The notes: a model not told the origin generated them from the letters alone. Counted from the first letter of the stretch, positions 12,699 through 24,631 are shown. The stretch is DNA of 64,000 nucleotides from Nyssa sinensis (GCA_008638375.1 CM018048.1:53292347-53356346); one strand, 5' to 3'. Made by a program: numbers and translations.

Positions 12699-12779
12699 TT
12701 TCTTTCCCAAATTGAAACCCAAATGAAGAGGTTGTGAATTGCACGAGTGTTTGTGACTTTGGTGATCTCTGCCTCATCT

Positions 12780-12790
12780 CCTTATATAGG
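12780..12790 (-). promoter_or_regulatory. TATA box of dirigent copy 2
   Basis: The minus strand reads CCCTATATAAGG, about 85-90 bp before the ATG at 12698. This implies a leader of roughly 55 bp. Confidence 0.6.
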
Positions 12791-12799
12791 GATGTCAAT

Positions 12800-14140
12800 T
12801 GGAAGTTGTGTGGAAACAGCTGCCTTGAAAACAAAAACTAAAAAATTACATTCAAATGGCATCTATAACATGCATGCATGTTTGGCGAAAAGGATTCCAT
12901 TTTTTCGTCCTTTTTTCTTATTAAATTTGCCTAGCTACTATTAGGCAATCAAAAGATTAAGAATGTAAATTAAATCCAAAGTTTGGCGAAAATCAACTAA
13001 TAATCTTTTTTTTTTTTTTAATCCTTTTGGTCAAAGTGCTTTTGGTATTGACTTCATGACGACTCACTGCTGTACTGTTATCACTGGGCTCTTCTACTGA
13101 CTATGATTAGGATAAGAACTGATAAATTGATTATGGAAAAAACTAAATTGTACTACACTCATCTATTTATTGTGGGGTTAGGTTCTTGGATTAATCTTGA
13201 GAAACTGCAATGAACAGAATAATATTAAAATTGTCTTGTTTTGAGAAATTTTGTCAAAAGTCATCTATCATCTTTTGCCCCCATATAATTGGCATCTATC
13301 AAAATGAAGTAAACAATAGCTTCCTAAAAACAAGACACTTCCGGCTAGTCATCTTCATCATAAATCTTGACACATCTGAAGATATTACCCAAAAAACAAA
13401 AACAAAAACAAAGAGGCTCACAAACATAAACTGTATGTTTTTAAAAGTTAATTTTCAATGGTATGGTAGGAGTGATGTTTGGATCTTACACAAAAATGGG
13501 TTGTGTGTTTTTTATATTTAACAAATTAAATTGATTAAGCTAATGTCATTGTAGCACAGTACCATTATATGTAAATGAAAAATTGGGATTGTGGGTTGAC
13601 TCTTATCATTTATAATCTAACAAAAAAAAAAAAAAGGATGATCTCATTAAGTTTGTGAACATGCCTAACCAGATTATTAATAGAAAGAGGAACCCACTGC
13701 ACCAATTTTCTTTTATTCAAGTTTTGCAACACTTTACAAGTCACACAAACTGATAAAACATGACAATGACATTCCAACTAAATGACCATTAAAGTGAGAG
13801 TTGAACCTTAATGTGCATCTATAACATAGACTTAGGCAAGGAATTTTACATAAGAAGGTGACAAAATTTTTGCTTATTGTCGATCATAAATTTAGAAATT
13901 TAAAAAGTTAATATTGATTAATTATTATTTTTTGATAAGTAACTAAATTTATTGATACAAAGAAACTTATATATTACACAAAAAGTCCAATCAAAAGAAA
14001 AGATACCCAAAAACCTTTAGTCTAGACAAAAAAATTCAAAAAATTGATAAAATTCCAATTGAAGAGTCAAATTAAAACTAAAATAAGGGTAAAGTATAAA
14101 AAAAATCCAAACTTAGGAGAGACAGAATTTTAAATTAAAG
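12800..14140. other. spacer upstream of dirigent copy 2
   Basis: No coding signal. The frame at 13210-13521 is compositionally like the surrounding spacer and matches no family that I know. Homopolymer runs occur at about 13007-13020 (T) and 13621-13635 (A). Confidence 0.4.
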
Positions 14141-14148
14141 GAGTATAT

Positions 14149-14215
14149 AGATATATATATATATATATATATATTAAAAAAAGATGAGTTCAAAAAAATT
14201 TCAATCTTTTTCTTT

Positions 14216-14251
<36 letters not shown>
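14149..14251. repeat. two (TA)n microsatellites
   Basis: TA tracts at about 14149-14174 and 14219-14251, separated by about 45 bp of A-rich sequence. Confidence 0.9.
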
Positions 14252-14255
<4 letters not shown>

Positions 14256-14259
14256 AAGT

Positions 14260-16565
14260 GAGTAATTTTCACATTTTGGGAAACTTTATCTTATAAAAAC
14301 TTTCCAACCGCACCTTCCACTCCCCTTCTTCTCATAGTGATTAAAAAGGGAGCAGCATCTTCTCAAATTGAATAAAAACAATTATAAAATATTGGATTAC
14401 GTAAAAAGAGCACGATTATGTGGTCCATTCATACTCTTTTATATCCAAATGTTTTCCATTCAACTTTGGTAGAAGATTGGTGGGAGTAGGTGTTGATTTT
14501 GATTTTAGAGGCAGTCCAAATGACAAGTGACATATCACTCACAGACTCTGTTTTTATGTTATAGGGTTGGTGAGCTCTTCTCAAACTCCACTAGTTGAAT
14601 TTCTTGTTAATTTATTTTTCTTGTCCCTCCATGCACTAGTCTCACTCGCCAATTCGTTGAAATTTCAAGTACATAATGGTGTACTAAATTCAGTGAAAAA
14701 TATCTTGATAGAAATACTTTTCTAATTGAATGTATAATATAATAACATTAGTATGTCAATTTTGTAATTTATTTATGACAGATTCGTAGAGATAAAGAGG
14801 CCAGTTTTGTCCAATTTATGAGGTAGGTTTGTCTATTTATTTTTGTTTTTATGCAATGCATTTGCATTAAGGAGTTTGGCCCATCAATGTCAATATTAAA
14901 TCTTGATAATTAGGTGGTAGGTGGGACAAGGTCAAGAATGGCTCTTCCAGCATAATCCAAAGGGTAGATGCTTTGCGTGGCTTCGGTTCAGAAAGATAAG
15001 TTATTCAATGCACCCATATCATTGAATAACAGCTCCTCTAAAAGTGCTTAATATAACAAATTTCTTATCTGAACGTGGTTCATGTCAATTATACTCAATT
15101 ACGTACATGAGTTATCTCACATCAAGGACACAAAATAGTTTTTCTATCAGGTTGGCATCTTTTATTGGATAGTCCAGTTTTAATAATTTTAAGGGTTGGA
15201 TGATAAATCATGTAAATATACTGTAACTAATGTGCTTTTTTAATCCTTGGGATCATTAAATAATTGTACGAGGGAGAGAGAGAGAGAGAGAGAGAGAGTT
15301 TTGCAGGGCTGGCTAGACAGCTCTGGGGATAGGGGAAGAATCTGGGGCGTGGGTTCTAATATTCATGATGTGAGAGAGGCTCTCAAGTTTGCATGTGCAT
15401 CCATTTTAGGTTGATCATGAAATACATATTTTGTAGTATTAAAGAGGCATTTCCAATCTTCCAGGTAATAAGAAATAAAGAAGATGGAACAGTCCGAAAC
15501 TGAAAGCTCATCATCAACCATAAATGTCTGTCTTCTATGTAATAAAAAAAAATTGAACCAAGATGGGTCCAACAGTAGTACCCTTCACTGATAAGTGGTA
15601 GGGTGGTGGTGGATTATAAATTAGCACAGACTGGCCACATGCTATGCTTCTTCTTACTCCAAATGATTCAATGTTTTTAATTTAACACACAGCAATAGCC
15701 CTCTGGGAATCTTCATGTAAAGTTAGTGCAAGAACTTCCGACATGGAACCTAAATAGGCAGTGGGTCATCTTCTATATGCAAAAATTAGTAGATTAATCT
15801 TTCTTGGATCTTTCTTTTTAATTTTTTGTGCTGGACAATGATGAATTCAAGTTTTATCATCTGGCCACCATGATTCCTGTAATACTCCTGTTGCAGAGCC
15901 AGTTGTCCGCTTAATGAGCAATTGAGAGATCCAGGTCGCGAACAACTAGGAGATCAGATCCATCTTAGCTTATTGGAGAGAATGTAAGATGTCCACAAGT
16001 CTTATTACTAATAATTTAGATTTAAATTTTTAAGTCATAATATTATAGGACTCTTTTAAGTTATTAAAACATAATTTTATACGTTCTTTCAAGTTATTAA
16101 AAATGTGAATTTGGAAGATTACAATTCCCCAAACAAAGCTCTCAAACTAACAACTCTCAATCAATTACCCCCAAACAAGATTTGGCAACCATGATCCCTA
16201 TCCATCCGTTCATCTTTTTAATTCAGTAATCTTTTATATTGAAGCTCTAATTAGTTTGTGATATCCTTTATTCTTCAAATTAAAAGTGAAATCAATTTCA
16301 ATTTCATTACTTTCTTAATTTAGCTTGCAAGCTTTTAGTTCTCTGAAGTCCCAAGTTGAATTTCAAGTTGCTAATAGGAGCCCTTTGTCTTTAATTTTCA
16401 ACAAGTTTTCTTTATTTTCAGTGGGGTAATTGTGACCAAGAGAGAAGGCATCCCTGTTTTACTTCTATCCAGTCTCCTGGTCAATCAAAGTTGCACAAGA
16501 AAAACTCGGTGGATCTTTAACTGGTCTGGCCCAGACTCGGCCGTTCACAGGCCCACCTTATACAC
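14260..16565. other. spacer with a (GA)n tract
   Basis: No recognisable gene. A (GA)n microsatellite lies at 15272-15298. The frame at 15363-15572 (minus) has no family resemblance. Confidence 0.45.
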
Positions 16566-16573
16566 CACGCACA

Positions 16574-17185
16574 TAGGGGTGTAACTTGGGCGGTTCAATT
16601 CAAGTCCGAGCCCAACTCTCAATTCAAGTCCGAGCCCAACTCAAGTCCGGTCTAAAATTTTTAAGAATTGGGTTCATTTTTTACATTTTAAGATGAGTTT
16701 GAATAAAAGAACTCAAGATCTAAATTAGGGTTAGATTTGGATTGTGACTTTAAAAGACCAAGTTCGAATTTAATATTTTATATATTATATTTTTTATAAT
16801 TTTATTATTCATCATTAAATTAGTAAGAATTCCTTACCAGAGTTACTATTTACATTTTTATAATTTCAAAAATTTGTAAACTTTTAATATTTTTAAAAAA
16901 TTAAATTATGCTGAAAGAATTATTTTAACGGCATTTTTTTTTTTTAGAATGAGAATTGAAAAAAATTATTGGAGCTTTGTTATAATTAAAATAGGAAAAA
17001 ATACAACAATTTACTTAAGAAATTGTGAATAAAATATGAAAATTATAATTAATAATTAGGCTCGGGCTGGGTTCGAGTTGAATTTTAATTTAGGTTAGAC
17101 TTAAATTGAATTGTTTGATTTGAGGCTAGATTTGGATTAACTATTTTAGAAATTGAACTGAACATAACTCAAAATTACACCCCTA
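16574..17185. mobile_element. hAT-type MITE (612 bp) with 8-bp target duplication
   Basis: The terminal inverted repeats TAGGGGTGTAA (left) and TTACACCCCTA (right) are perfect over 11 bp. The flanks CACGCACA (16566-16573) and CATGCACA (17186-17193) agree at 7 of 8 positions, the 8-bp duplication expected for hAT transposase. The interior is AT-rich, non-coding, and has GGCTCGGGCTGGGTTCGAGTT-like subterminal wording. A 27-bp tandem duplication sits near the left end (about 16596-16650). A second copy is at 20751. Confidence 0.8.
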
Positions 17186-17217
17186 CATGCACACACCCAA
17201 TAGGTTAGAAACAAGGA

Positions 17218-17231
17218 GGGGGGGGGGGGGG
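17218..17231. repeat. G14 homopolymer
   Basis: Fourteen G in a row just outside the MITE. The exact count may be an assembly or sequencing uncertainty. Confidence 0.8.
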
Positions 17232-17239
17232 TTTAAAGG

Positions 17240-18234
17240 TACATCTTTACAAAATGGAGAGGCTAAAAGAAAAAAAAAGTTGAAAAAGTAATAAAATAAA
17301 GAAGATTTTCACAAACTAAGAAGATTTGAACTACCCAAGAAAATAGAAAGAGAGAGACGACGATGATGAAATAATCACACTATTGACTCCATCAATTTAT
17401 CTAATTCATCACAGGGACAAATCTTTTGCAATGGGGGTGGATCCTTGATGCTATAACTGTCAATGTGCTGGGCTGGGTTGGGCTAGCTAATCCAGCTTTG
17501 CTGAACTTAGGCTTGGCTAAGACCAAGATTTTGATTTGAAAGTCTTAAAAATAGCCACCTTAAGCGTAGGTGGGAAACATGGGCATTCAACAGTCACCAC
17601 ATTAGCCCAATAGAAAATCACTCACCACTACACTGCTATCTAGAAACCGAAACATCTTTCGTTATAAAAAAAGATCAAATTCAGTGCACTGAGACTTCTG
17701 TTATTATATAATTTATAAAAAAAAATTAGACATACGTAATCTTATTTTGCAAACAAGAGAAATTATTTCGTTAAAATACAATAAAATATATAAATTCTCC
17801 TAGCATGGATTATGGAAAGAAGTAAATTTATCTTCCACACTGTGTATCCTTGCATTCTTTTGTATTTAATTTACAATGCTTTTTAGTATGTGGCAAGTTT
17901 GCTGATCTTAAATACAGGAGAAACTATGCCCAAATTAACATTTTTGTGATACCTATTTAATTTTTATTCTTTTATTGATCAATTTTGGTCCATGCCATTA
18001 TGAAGAGGCCCAACGCGGGATATCTTTAATGACTTCACGATCAAGTAGTTAGTATCTCAACTCAAGCTAGCCAAGGCAGAATATGATTTTATGAAAAAGA
18101 GTTGAGTGAGACTTTTGTTCAAATTTGAGTATTTACGTGAGGCACACATGAGAATGAGAAGAATACTTAATCTAAATACTGGTACTATCGAAAGAGACTT
18201 TTTTACTAGATTTTTTTTAAAGATAAATTGCACT
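17240..18234. other. spacer, nothing recognised
   Basis: No coding signal, RNA gene or element ends found. Confidence 0.4.
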
Positions 18235-18665
18235 AATCTTGCTAAAGTTTCTGACAATTATACTTATATTTTCTAAGATTCATGAAATTATAATAACCTT
18301 TTTACTTTACTTGATAATATATAAATACCTTCCTCCAATTAAATTTTATTTCTTCAAAATAATAAAATTAGTCCCTTTAGTTTTTTTTTTTCAATTTTTT
18401 AAATTTTAACCAATTTCTTTTTTTTTTTCCAAATAAATATCGATAAAACCTTAAATTTATTTTTATATAAATTAATAAAAAGAACTTTAAAAAAAGTTTA
18501 AAAAATTTGGTCAAAATTGAAAAAATACAAAGATAAATAAATAAAAGTGACAGTTTTATCATTTTGAAGAAATTTTTTTTGTCTGGAATATATATTTGTA
18601 TATTGTTAAATAAAGTAGAAAATGTCAGTGTAATTTCAAAAATTTTAAAAAAGATTAAACTTCAG
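18235..18665. repeat. foldback MITE-like repeat, copy at 18.2 kb
   Basis: Same family as at 10060 and 48950. The left arm has ACAATTATACTTATATTTTC and CCTTCCTCCAATTAAATT, the core has an AATTTTAACCAATTTC...AAATTTGGTCAAAATTG inversion, and the right arm has GTCAGTGTAATTTCAAAAATTTTA. Confidence 0.55.
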
Positions 18666-18689
18666 AAAAATTTAGAAATATTAAACCCA

Positions 18690-18890
18690 TAACAGGTTCG
18701 GGGATGGAAGTGGGGATAGAGGAAGGTATCTCTTCCCGTCCCTGTCACGATTATATATTTAAATTACATAATATTTTAATATTTTTATAATTCACTAAAT
18801 ACTCTCACATAGATATAAGAGGTATAATAAACAAGGTAGGGATGAGAAAGTGAGAGAGATGGGGTGCGAACAGGGAAAGGCCCAAGCCTC
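18690..18890. repeat. degenerate GGGGAT/CCCGTCCC repeat fragment
   Basis: Begins GGTTCGGGGATGG and contains CTTCCCGTCCCTGTCACGATTATATATTTAAATTA, which is close to CATCTTGATTATATATTTAAATTA at about 33880. It is probably a short relative of the GGGGTGA-type MITEs at 32339, 49340 and 58418. Confidence 0.35.
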
Positions 18891-19389
18891 GAATTCACTC
18901 CATTGTCATTACTAGTCAGCATCATCTCCATACTATTTAATAATCTAATAAAACATAATTTAGGATCATGATCTTATTTGAATAGTGCAAGTATTTATTT
19001 TCCATTCTCGACCCAATTAACATTTCGTTATATGAAACAAAAAAAATTAATAACATAATTCTATCCGTTTCGTATTTGGTATGGTTTTTTTCACACAATT
19101 CTTTTTAATTTTTTTCTTTAAAAGAAGGGTTGCATTAGATACCGGATAATGTATGTACAAACCTTTTGTCAAACTCTTTATAAACCTGAATCACAAAATT
19201 ATAATGTGGCATAATACTCAACAGACTCTAGAATTGGAACAACTTTTGAACTGATTAAGCTCTACGATGGTCGGTTGAGTAAATAAATCTAAATGAGTCA
19301 CTCGTTAAACACATGGAAAGAAAGATTAGGATAAGATAGTTGAAAGCACTTTCAATCTAGCTAATAACAAGATTACAAAGTGGTTAGAA

Positions 19390-19718
19390 ACTTTAGTAAA
19401 GGCTTCTCTGTATGCGATTCAATTTGCTTTAGATATTGGGCTGTCTCATGTTATCTTGGAAGTTGATTTTTTGGGTATTAAAAATGGTATTTCTTTTTCT
19501 ATGGATGATTTCTTGTCTCTGGGCATCATGTTAAAATGCTTTCCGATAATTTTCCTTTTTTCTAATGGAAGGCTTGTTAGGACGTTTTATCAAGGGTTAG
19601 TTCATGAATTTGTTAAATATGCTAAATATATTGATTCATGTTCTTATTTGATATTTCTAGTTTCATCTTAGTAATACCTCCATCTTTTTTTCAGAAAGAA
19701 ACTTTAGTGGAGGCTAAC
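19390..19718 (+). pseudogene. LINE-type RNase H-like domain relic
   Basis: In one plus frame, 19398-19671 reads VKASLYAIQFALDIGLSHVI, then LEVDFLGIKNGIS and, further on, SNGRLVRTFYQGLVHEFVKYA. This matches the layout of the RNase H-like (RVT_3) domain at the end of plant non-LTR retrotransposon ORFs: an ALxxA helix, the GxxxVIxExD strand, then a helix ending in the hALAKxA position. Only this C-terminal piece is visible. The usual Glu-Gly-Asp is Glu-Val-Asp. No reverse transcriptase is seen upstream. A TRIM element is inserted right after it. Confidence 0.6.
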
Positions 19719-20105
19719 TGTTGGATTGTTCTCAGTGTTAATCCCACATCGCCTTTGTACAACTCATCTGTACAATATATAAGAGCCCTATCTACCTCTC
19801 CTTAACACCTGAGTTTTAAGGATGAAGCTAATTGAGGAGTTAGGCCTCCAAATTTTAATATGGTATCAGAGCCAGGTTGGGCTTTTACCTTAGCCTATCC
19901 CAACAGCCAGTTTTGTTGGATGTTGCCGCAACCAGTCTTGTTGGCCCTTGAGGTCAAGGAGGTGTGTTGGATTGTCCTCAGCGTTAATCCCACATCGCCT
20001 TTGCACAGCCCACCTGTGTAATATATAAGGGCTCTCTCTACCTTTCTTTAACACCTGGGTTTTAAGGATGAACTAATTAGGAAGTTGGGCCTCTAAATTT
20101 CAATA
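19719..20105 (+). mobile_element. TRIM element (387 bp) with intact LTRs, PBS and 5-bp target duplication
   Basis: Terminal-repeat retrotransposon in miniature. The LTRs are 19719-19860 (142 bp) and 19965-20105 (141 bp). Both start TGTTGGATTGT and contain CTCAG(T/C)GTTAATCCCACATC, an ATATATAAG promoter motif and AACACCTG(A/G)GTTTTAAGGATGA. Directly after the left LTR, TGGTATCAGAGCCAG (19861-19875) is a perfect initiator Met-tRNA primer-binding site. AAGGAGGTG just before the right LTR can serve as polypurine tract. The interior is only about 104 bp and non-coding. CTAAC flanks both sides (19714-19718 and 20106-20110), a perfect 5-bp target duplication. The LTRs differ by roughly a dozen substitutions plus a 1-bp length change, so the insertion is moderately old. 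Orientation follows the PBS. Confidence 0.9.
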
Positions 20106-20110
20106 CTAAC

Positions 20111-20750
20111 TACATTAATTAATTATGCCCATTAGCATAGTGCGAGTCAGTCAAATTTTAATGACGGTGAACAGCTTTACTTCAAACACATTGGGCGATT
20201 TGCAGCACAGCCATCAACGGATTTTGGATGGGATCCGACTAATATTGGGCAGATTAGACTTATAATGAGTGCTATTAATTCCTTATCCAGTTAAACCATC
20301 CACTATCCCACTAAATCAATGGATTTCAAACACATCCCTCTCTCAAAAGAAGTGGGCGGGATTAGTCAAGTTAATCATTCATGCCTTCTTATAAAATTAA
20401 GTTTCAGATATTTTTGAAATATTGTTCATATGTGCAGGAACATGTGAAAAACGATTTCACAGTTAAAAATAGTGATCCAGACTATTCAATATTTTTTTCC
20501 TTCAAAAAATAAAAAAGCCATGATTTAAGTTTCGCTTTCCCATTAAAGGAGTTGTGGGTATTTATTTTCATCAGATCATGAGTTGCATTATATGAACAGG
20601 ATTCATATTTGAGAGGCTCAAACTGTTGTTAGATTGCGTAATTTTTTATTACTTTATAATATTATAATTGTACTATTCAATTAATTGTAATCCATGAATC
20701 ATAACACTTCATTACTTCCACAAAAAAAAGAAAATAGATAGAGTGATAAT
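20111..20750. other. spacer, nothing recognised
   Basis: No coding signal and no element ends identified. Confidence 0.4.
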
Positions 20751-21385
20751 TAGGGGTGCAATTTTGGAGGGCCAACCCAAACCCAACCCAATCCAAGCCC
20801 TGGCTTGAATTTTTTAGGACTCAAATTTCATCTTTTATACTTTGAGTTGGGTTTTGACAAAAGAATTTAAGTCCGATTTAAATTAGGGTTGGGTTTGAAT
20901 TGATACTTTGAAAACCTGAGCTCAACCCAAACCCGAATTCAATATTTTATATATTATTTTTTTATACTTTAGTTATTCACCATTACATTCATAAAATTTT
21001 CTTGCAAGAATTTCTATTTACATTTTTTAAATTTCAAAAATTTGTTGACCTTAAACATTTTTTCAAAATTAAATTATGTTGAAAGAATTATTTTAATGAA
21101 TTTTTATTTTGTTTAGAATGAGAAGTTGAGAGAAACTTTTAGAGTTTTTAGTTTATAATCAAAATAAGAAAAAAAGAGATAATAATTTATTAAAGAAATC
21201 GTGAATAAAATTTAAAAAATTGAATTAATAGCCGGGCTCGGGTCGAATCCAATACTTGTGAGTTTTAATTTGGTTCAGGCTCGAGTTGAGTTTTTGAATT
21301 CAAAATCGAGTTCAGGACTAAACTCAAATTGATAATTTTAAAACTTAAATTAAGATTGAACATTACTCAATTTCAACTCGAAGCT
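20751..21385. mobile_element. hAT-type MITE, second copy with eroded right end
   Basis: Collinear with the element at 16574-17185. It shares the left terminus TAGGGGTG, the AATATTTTATATATTAT block, AAATTATG(C/T)TGAAAGAATTATTTTAA, TTTAGAATGAGAA and the GCTCGGG(C/T) subterminal block. The right terminus has decayed (ATTACTCAATTTC where copy 1 has ACTCAAAATTACACCCC), so its end is approximate. Confidence 0.7.
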
Positions 21386-21806
21386 TCCCAATAACAACCT
21401 AGTGATAATGAATCTCATACGACTTAGTTAAGTCTAATTCATTGTCCCAATCCAAACCACATCATGTCTGGTTTAAAAAATATAAAAATATTAACAGGCC
21501 GTGTGGACTGGCAAAAAATTATAGTTAAGACTGAATGCCAATGGTTGTGCTGTGTGTATTTTATGTAGGGAAATGACTTTTCTCGAGCTGGTTTATGTTG
21601 AATTGTTTTTGGTCTATGGGAAACGTGCAAACTTCCCATTGGGCTACAAGGACGGCAAGGTCAATTTCTCTTAGTTATAACTAAGCAAGTTAACATGAAA
21701 AAAATTGTTATGTTTGAATTGGTCTCTGGTCTCAGAATTTTTGGAACTCTTTATGTTGGCTTACACTTTGTTAATGATACTGCAGGATGAGGGAGAGAGT
21801 ATGAAT

Positions 21807-21886
21807 GAATTGTTTAGGTGCAAACTTGCCAACCATGTCAGCTAAGAAAGGTACTTGGTTTTTAGATAATCTAAGGATTAATTGTC

Positions 21887-21939
<53 letters not shown>

Positions 21940-22020
21940 GTTTAGGTGCAAACTTGCCAACCATTTCAGCTAAGAAAGGTACTTGGCTTTTAGATAATCT
22001 GAGGATTAATTGTCATATGA
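21807..22020 (+). repeat. tandem 86-bp unit flanking a (GA)n microsatellite
   Basis: 21807-21892 and 21935-22020 are the same 86-bp sequence with three mismatches. Between them is (GA)n at about 21891-21936. A shorter GAGGGAGAGAG precedes the first unit, so the duplicated unit probably included the GA tract, which then expanded in one copy. Confidence 0.9.
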
Positions 22021-22629
22021 ATAGTGCATGACGACATTATTAAACAAGAAGTCATCAAAATGATCTTCTTTATTATTTTAATGTTGGGTTAAGGAAGACT
22101 TTTCATTTTCACACATGATGACAAGCTATAAACTCAAAATGTCTAACAAATCAAGATTTACATTAATCTTTCCACCTTGGTACAAGACCCAAGTACCAAC
22201 TTGGCTACCTAGTTTTTATTTCATTTCTTTTTTTTGGTGGGGGAGTGGTTTAATTATTCTGATTATTATGTTAGATTTGACATAAAAATATTTTGAAAAA
22301 AAATGAATAACTCATGTGCGCAATTTGAATGTTGTTACAACTTAATGGACAATGACTAACACTCAATAAAATATGAATTTGTAAAGATATATGATCCTAA
22401 TATCACACAGAGCTCCTTTAAAACACTGGTCTTTTTAGAGCTTGACTCAAACAATAATTTTCCTTCAATATTTTCTTTAAAACTTGATTTCATACAATGA
22501 TCATTAGTCTCTATATATAAAGAATGTAATGTAAACACATATATCTATACTCTTACCGTTAATATATTCATCTCCCTTTCACTCACATGCATCACGATGC
22601 ATTACACTTTGAACATATAGTCAAAAGAC
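22021..22629. other. spacer, nothing recognised
   Basis: AT-rich. No gene or repeat assignment possible. Confidence 0.4.
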
Positions 22630-22632
22630 TTA

Positions 22633-23162
22633 GAGCATCTCCAAGAGTCACTTCAAATTTTTTTGTCAAAATTGTACTATAGTGATCTATGTAACACTTT
22701 GAAGAGTTACATTTTGTTTTTAGATTATAGCATTTCCAAAAGACTCTTCAAATTTTAATTTTTTAATTTTTAAATATTATTTTATTTTGGTATACAAAAT
22801 TTAAATTGTTCAGGTCAAAGGTATTCTGTAATAGAAACTAAAACATTAAAATCCAAGAAATTGAAAGATTAAAAATCCAATAATATTATATTTCTAATCC
22901 AAGAATAAATCGAGCTATACGAATAAGTAATATATTATATTATTTTCTTTAACATATCCAATGTTAAAAATCTGATGTCGCACGGGCTTATAATTGATGA
23001 AAATATTATTTTATTCATTGCCGAGCCTTTGACAAGTCGGCAGCAAATTGCGATCAACAAAAGTTGACGACTTGGCTACTGCTTCTGTTAAAAGCCCAAA
23101 TGATGACATGGCTTTACAAAATTTAATCAGTGGAAGCTTTGAGGCTTCTGTTAGAGATGCTC
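22633..23162. mobile_element. PIF/Harbinger-like MITE with TTA target duplication
   Basis: The element starts GAGCATCTCCAA and ends with the inverse of GAGCATCTCTAA. It is flanked by TTA at 22630-22632 and 23163-23165, the 3-bp duplication typical of PIF/Harbinger. It is 530 bp and non-coding. GAGCATCTCCAA termini are also found on other plant MITE superfamilies, so the superfamily call rests on the TTA. Confidence 0.6.
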
Positions 23163-23165
23163 TTA

Positions 23166-24628
23166 CAATTTTAAAACTCAAATACAACGAATTATCGAAT
23201 GTAATTCTAAATTACTCTTAACAAAATATTCTAGCTAGCACAGAATAGAGAATTGCGGAACTAAGGCCATCAGAACACTTAACCGAGCCTTATAACTAAA
23301 AGAATTAACGTAACAACATATTCATGCTTCATTATCCGTCTTCAAATATCAATATTAATAACAAAATAATAGATTAAGGATCTCATCAAACCACTCATTT
23401 GGTAGGCATCATGACAATAACATACATTAATGTGGCATAATATTTGATAACACCAAGAGCTGAAACTATTTTTGGGCTTCATGGTTAAGTTGATTTAATA
23501 AATAAGATGGCTTCTAGGTTGGTTTTTTTTCCCCGGGAAATGATGAGAAATCTCACGTTTGGCTTGCGCCTCATATGAATAAACTTCACCAGTACTTTAT
23601 TACAATCATTTCGTAAAAATTTGCGCTTGCAGAAGAAGATCCCGTGAGAATTCCATTTTAGAATATTTAAATTTACGACTCTTCCAAGTTCTTTTTTATC
23701 ACAGGGCCACCGGGGTGGATGTTGGCTTCTGGGTTGATTGATTAATAATAAATCCAAGTGGAGCAAATTGGTAACCACGTGGAGAAACCTTAGGAAAAGC
23801 AACTTGAGCCACTTTTGAGCTGTGACTGCTTAAAAAAAAAGATCCACCCAAAAGTCACAATTTTAGGATAGGATTGACAAGTTACTCAGGACTTCTAATG
23901 GATGGAAACTGCACTGCTCTCATATGGATAATGTGAGTAATATAAAGTAAAATCTGAAACCAGATGGCAGTGAACAGGATTCTGTCAAACTTAATGAATT
24001 CATTCACATTCTACCTGCTGGATTTGGGTGACTCACTATCTTATTCAGCAGTTTAGTCTTGATAAACATATACTTTAAGGCCAACTATATATGATATTTG
24101 AACACCTACCAATCACAAATCATGTGAAATATATTCAACTTCCAGATTCATTGAATCTATAAGCCCCTCAGCTTTGACTGTCTTTCAGAATTTGAAAATC
24201 CAGAAATATATTGATTATTCAGGCAGCCTATAAGCTGCTAACTTATGTGCCTGACCAGGTGTGGGCTGTGCTTTTTTTTTTTCATTACAGATTATATATG
24301 TATACATACATATGCAATGGATAAGAGTTTTGAGGAGATAGATGTATTAATTTATCTTTGTCCCATATTATATATTAAGTGCCGGCCATTTTCATCAAAT
24401 AATTCTTTTTTTTTTCAGTCCTATTGAACAACTTGTAAATTGGCTATTGGCTAAGGACTGTTGGTCATATCAAGAGATCAGCGTCCTCCATTAAATTAAT
24501 GTGTAGACATTCTAAGTGAAACTGTTTGGTGATGCAAAGGAGCCTCTTTTTTAGGTTAATGTCTTCTCAAGATTGGTCCAATTCTCAGGCTTATTCTTCT
24601 TGAAATTGATGGTACTGTCGGTAATTGA

Positions 24629-24630
<2 letters not shown>
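23166..24630. other. spacer, nothing recognised
   Basis: The minus frame at 23485-23802 (105 aa) is open but matches no known family. I see no promoter or splice context for it. Confidence 0.4.

Positions 24631-24631
<1 letters not shown>

Noticed and set aside
12699..12722. Eight extra N-terminal codons on dirigent copy 2
   Set aside because: The upstream start would be TTG. The ATG at 12698 gives 186 aa and a proper signal peptide, equal to copy 1.
19861..19875. tRNA-like TGGTATCAGAGCCAG sequence
   Set aside because: It is the primer-binding site of a TRIM element and not part of a tRNA gene. No cloverleaf surrounds it.
23485..23802. 105-codon minus-strand frame
   Set aside because: No family resemblance or gene context. 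The region is otherwise ordinary spacer.
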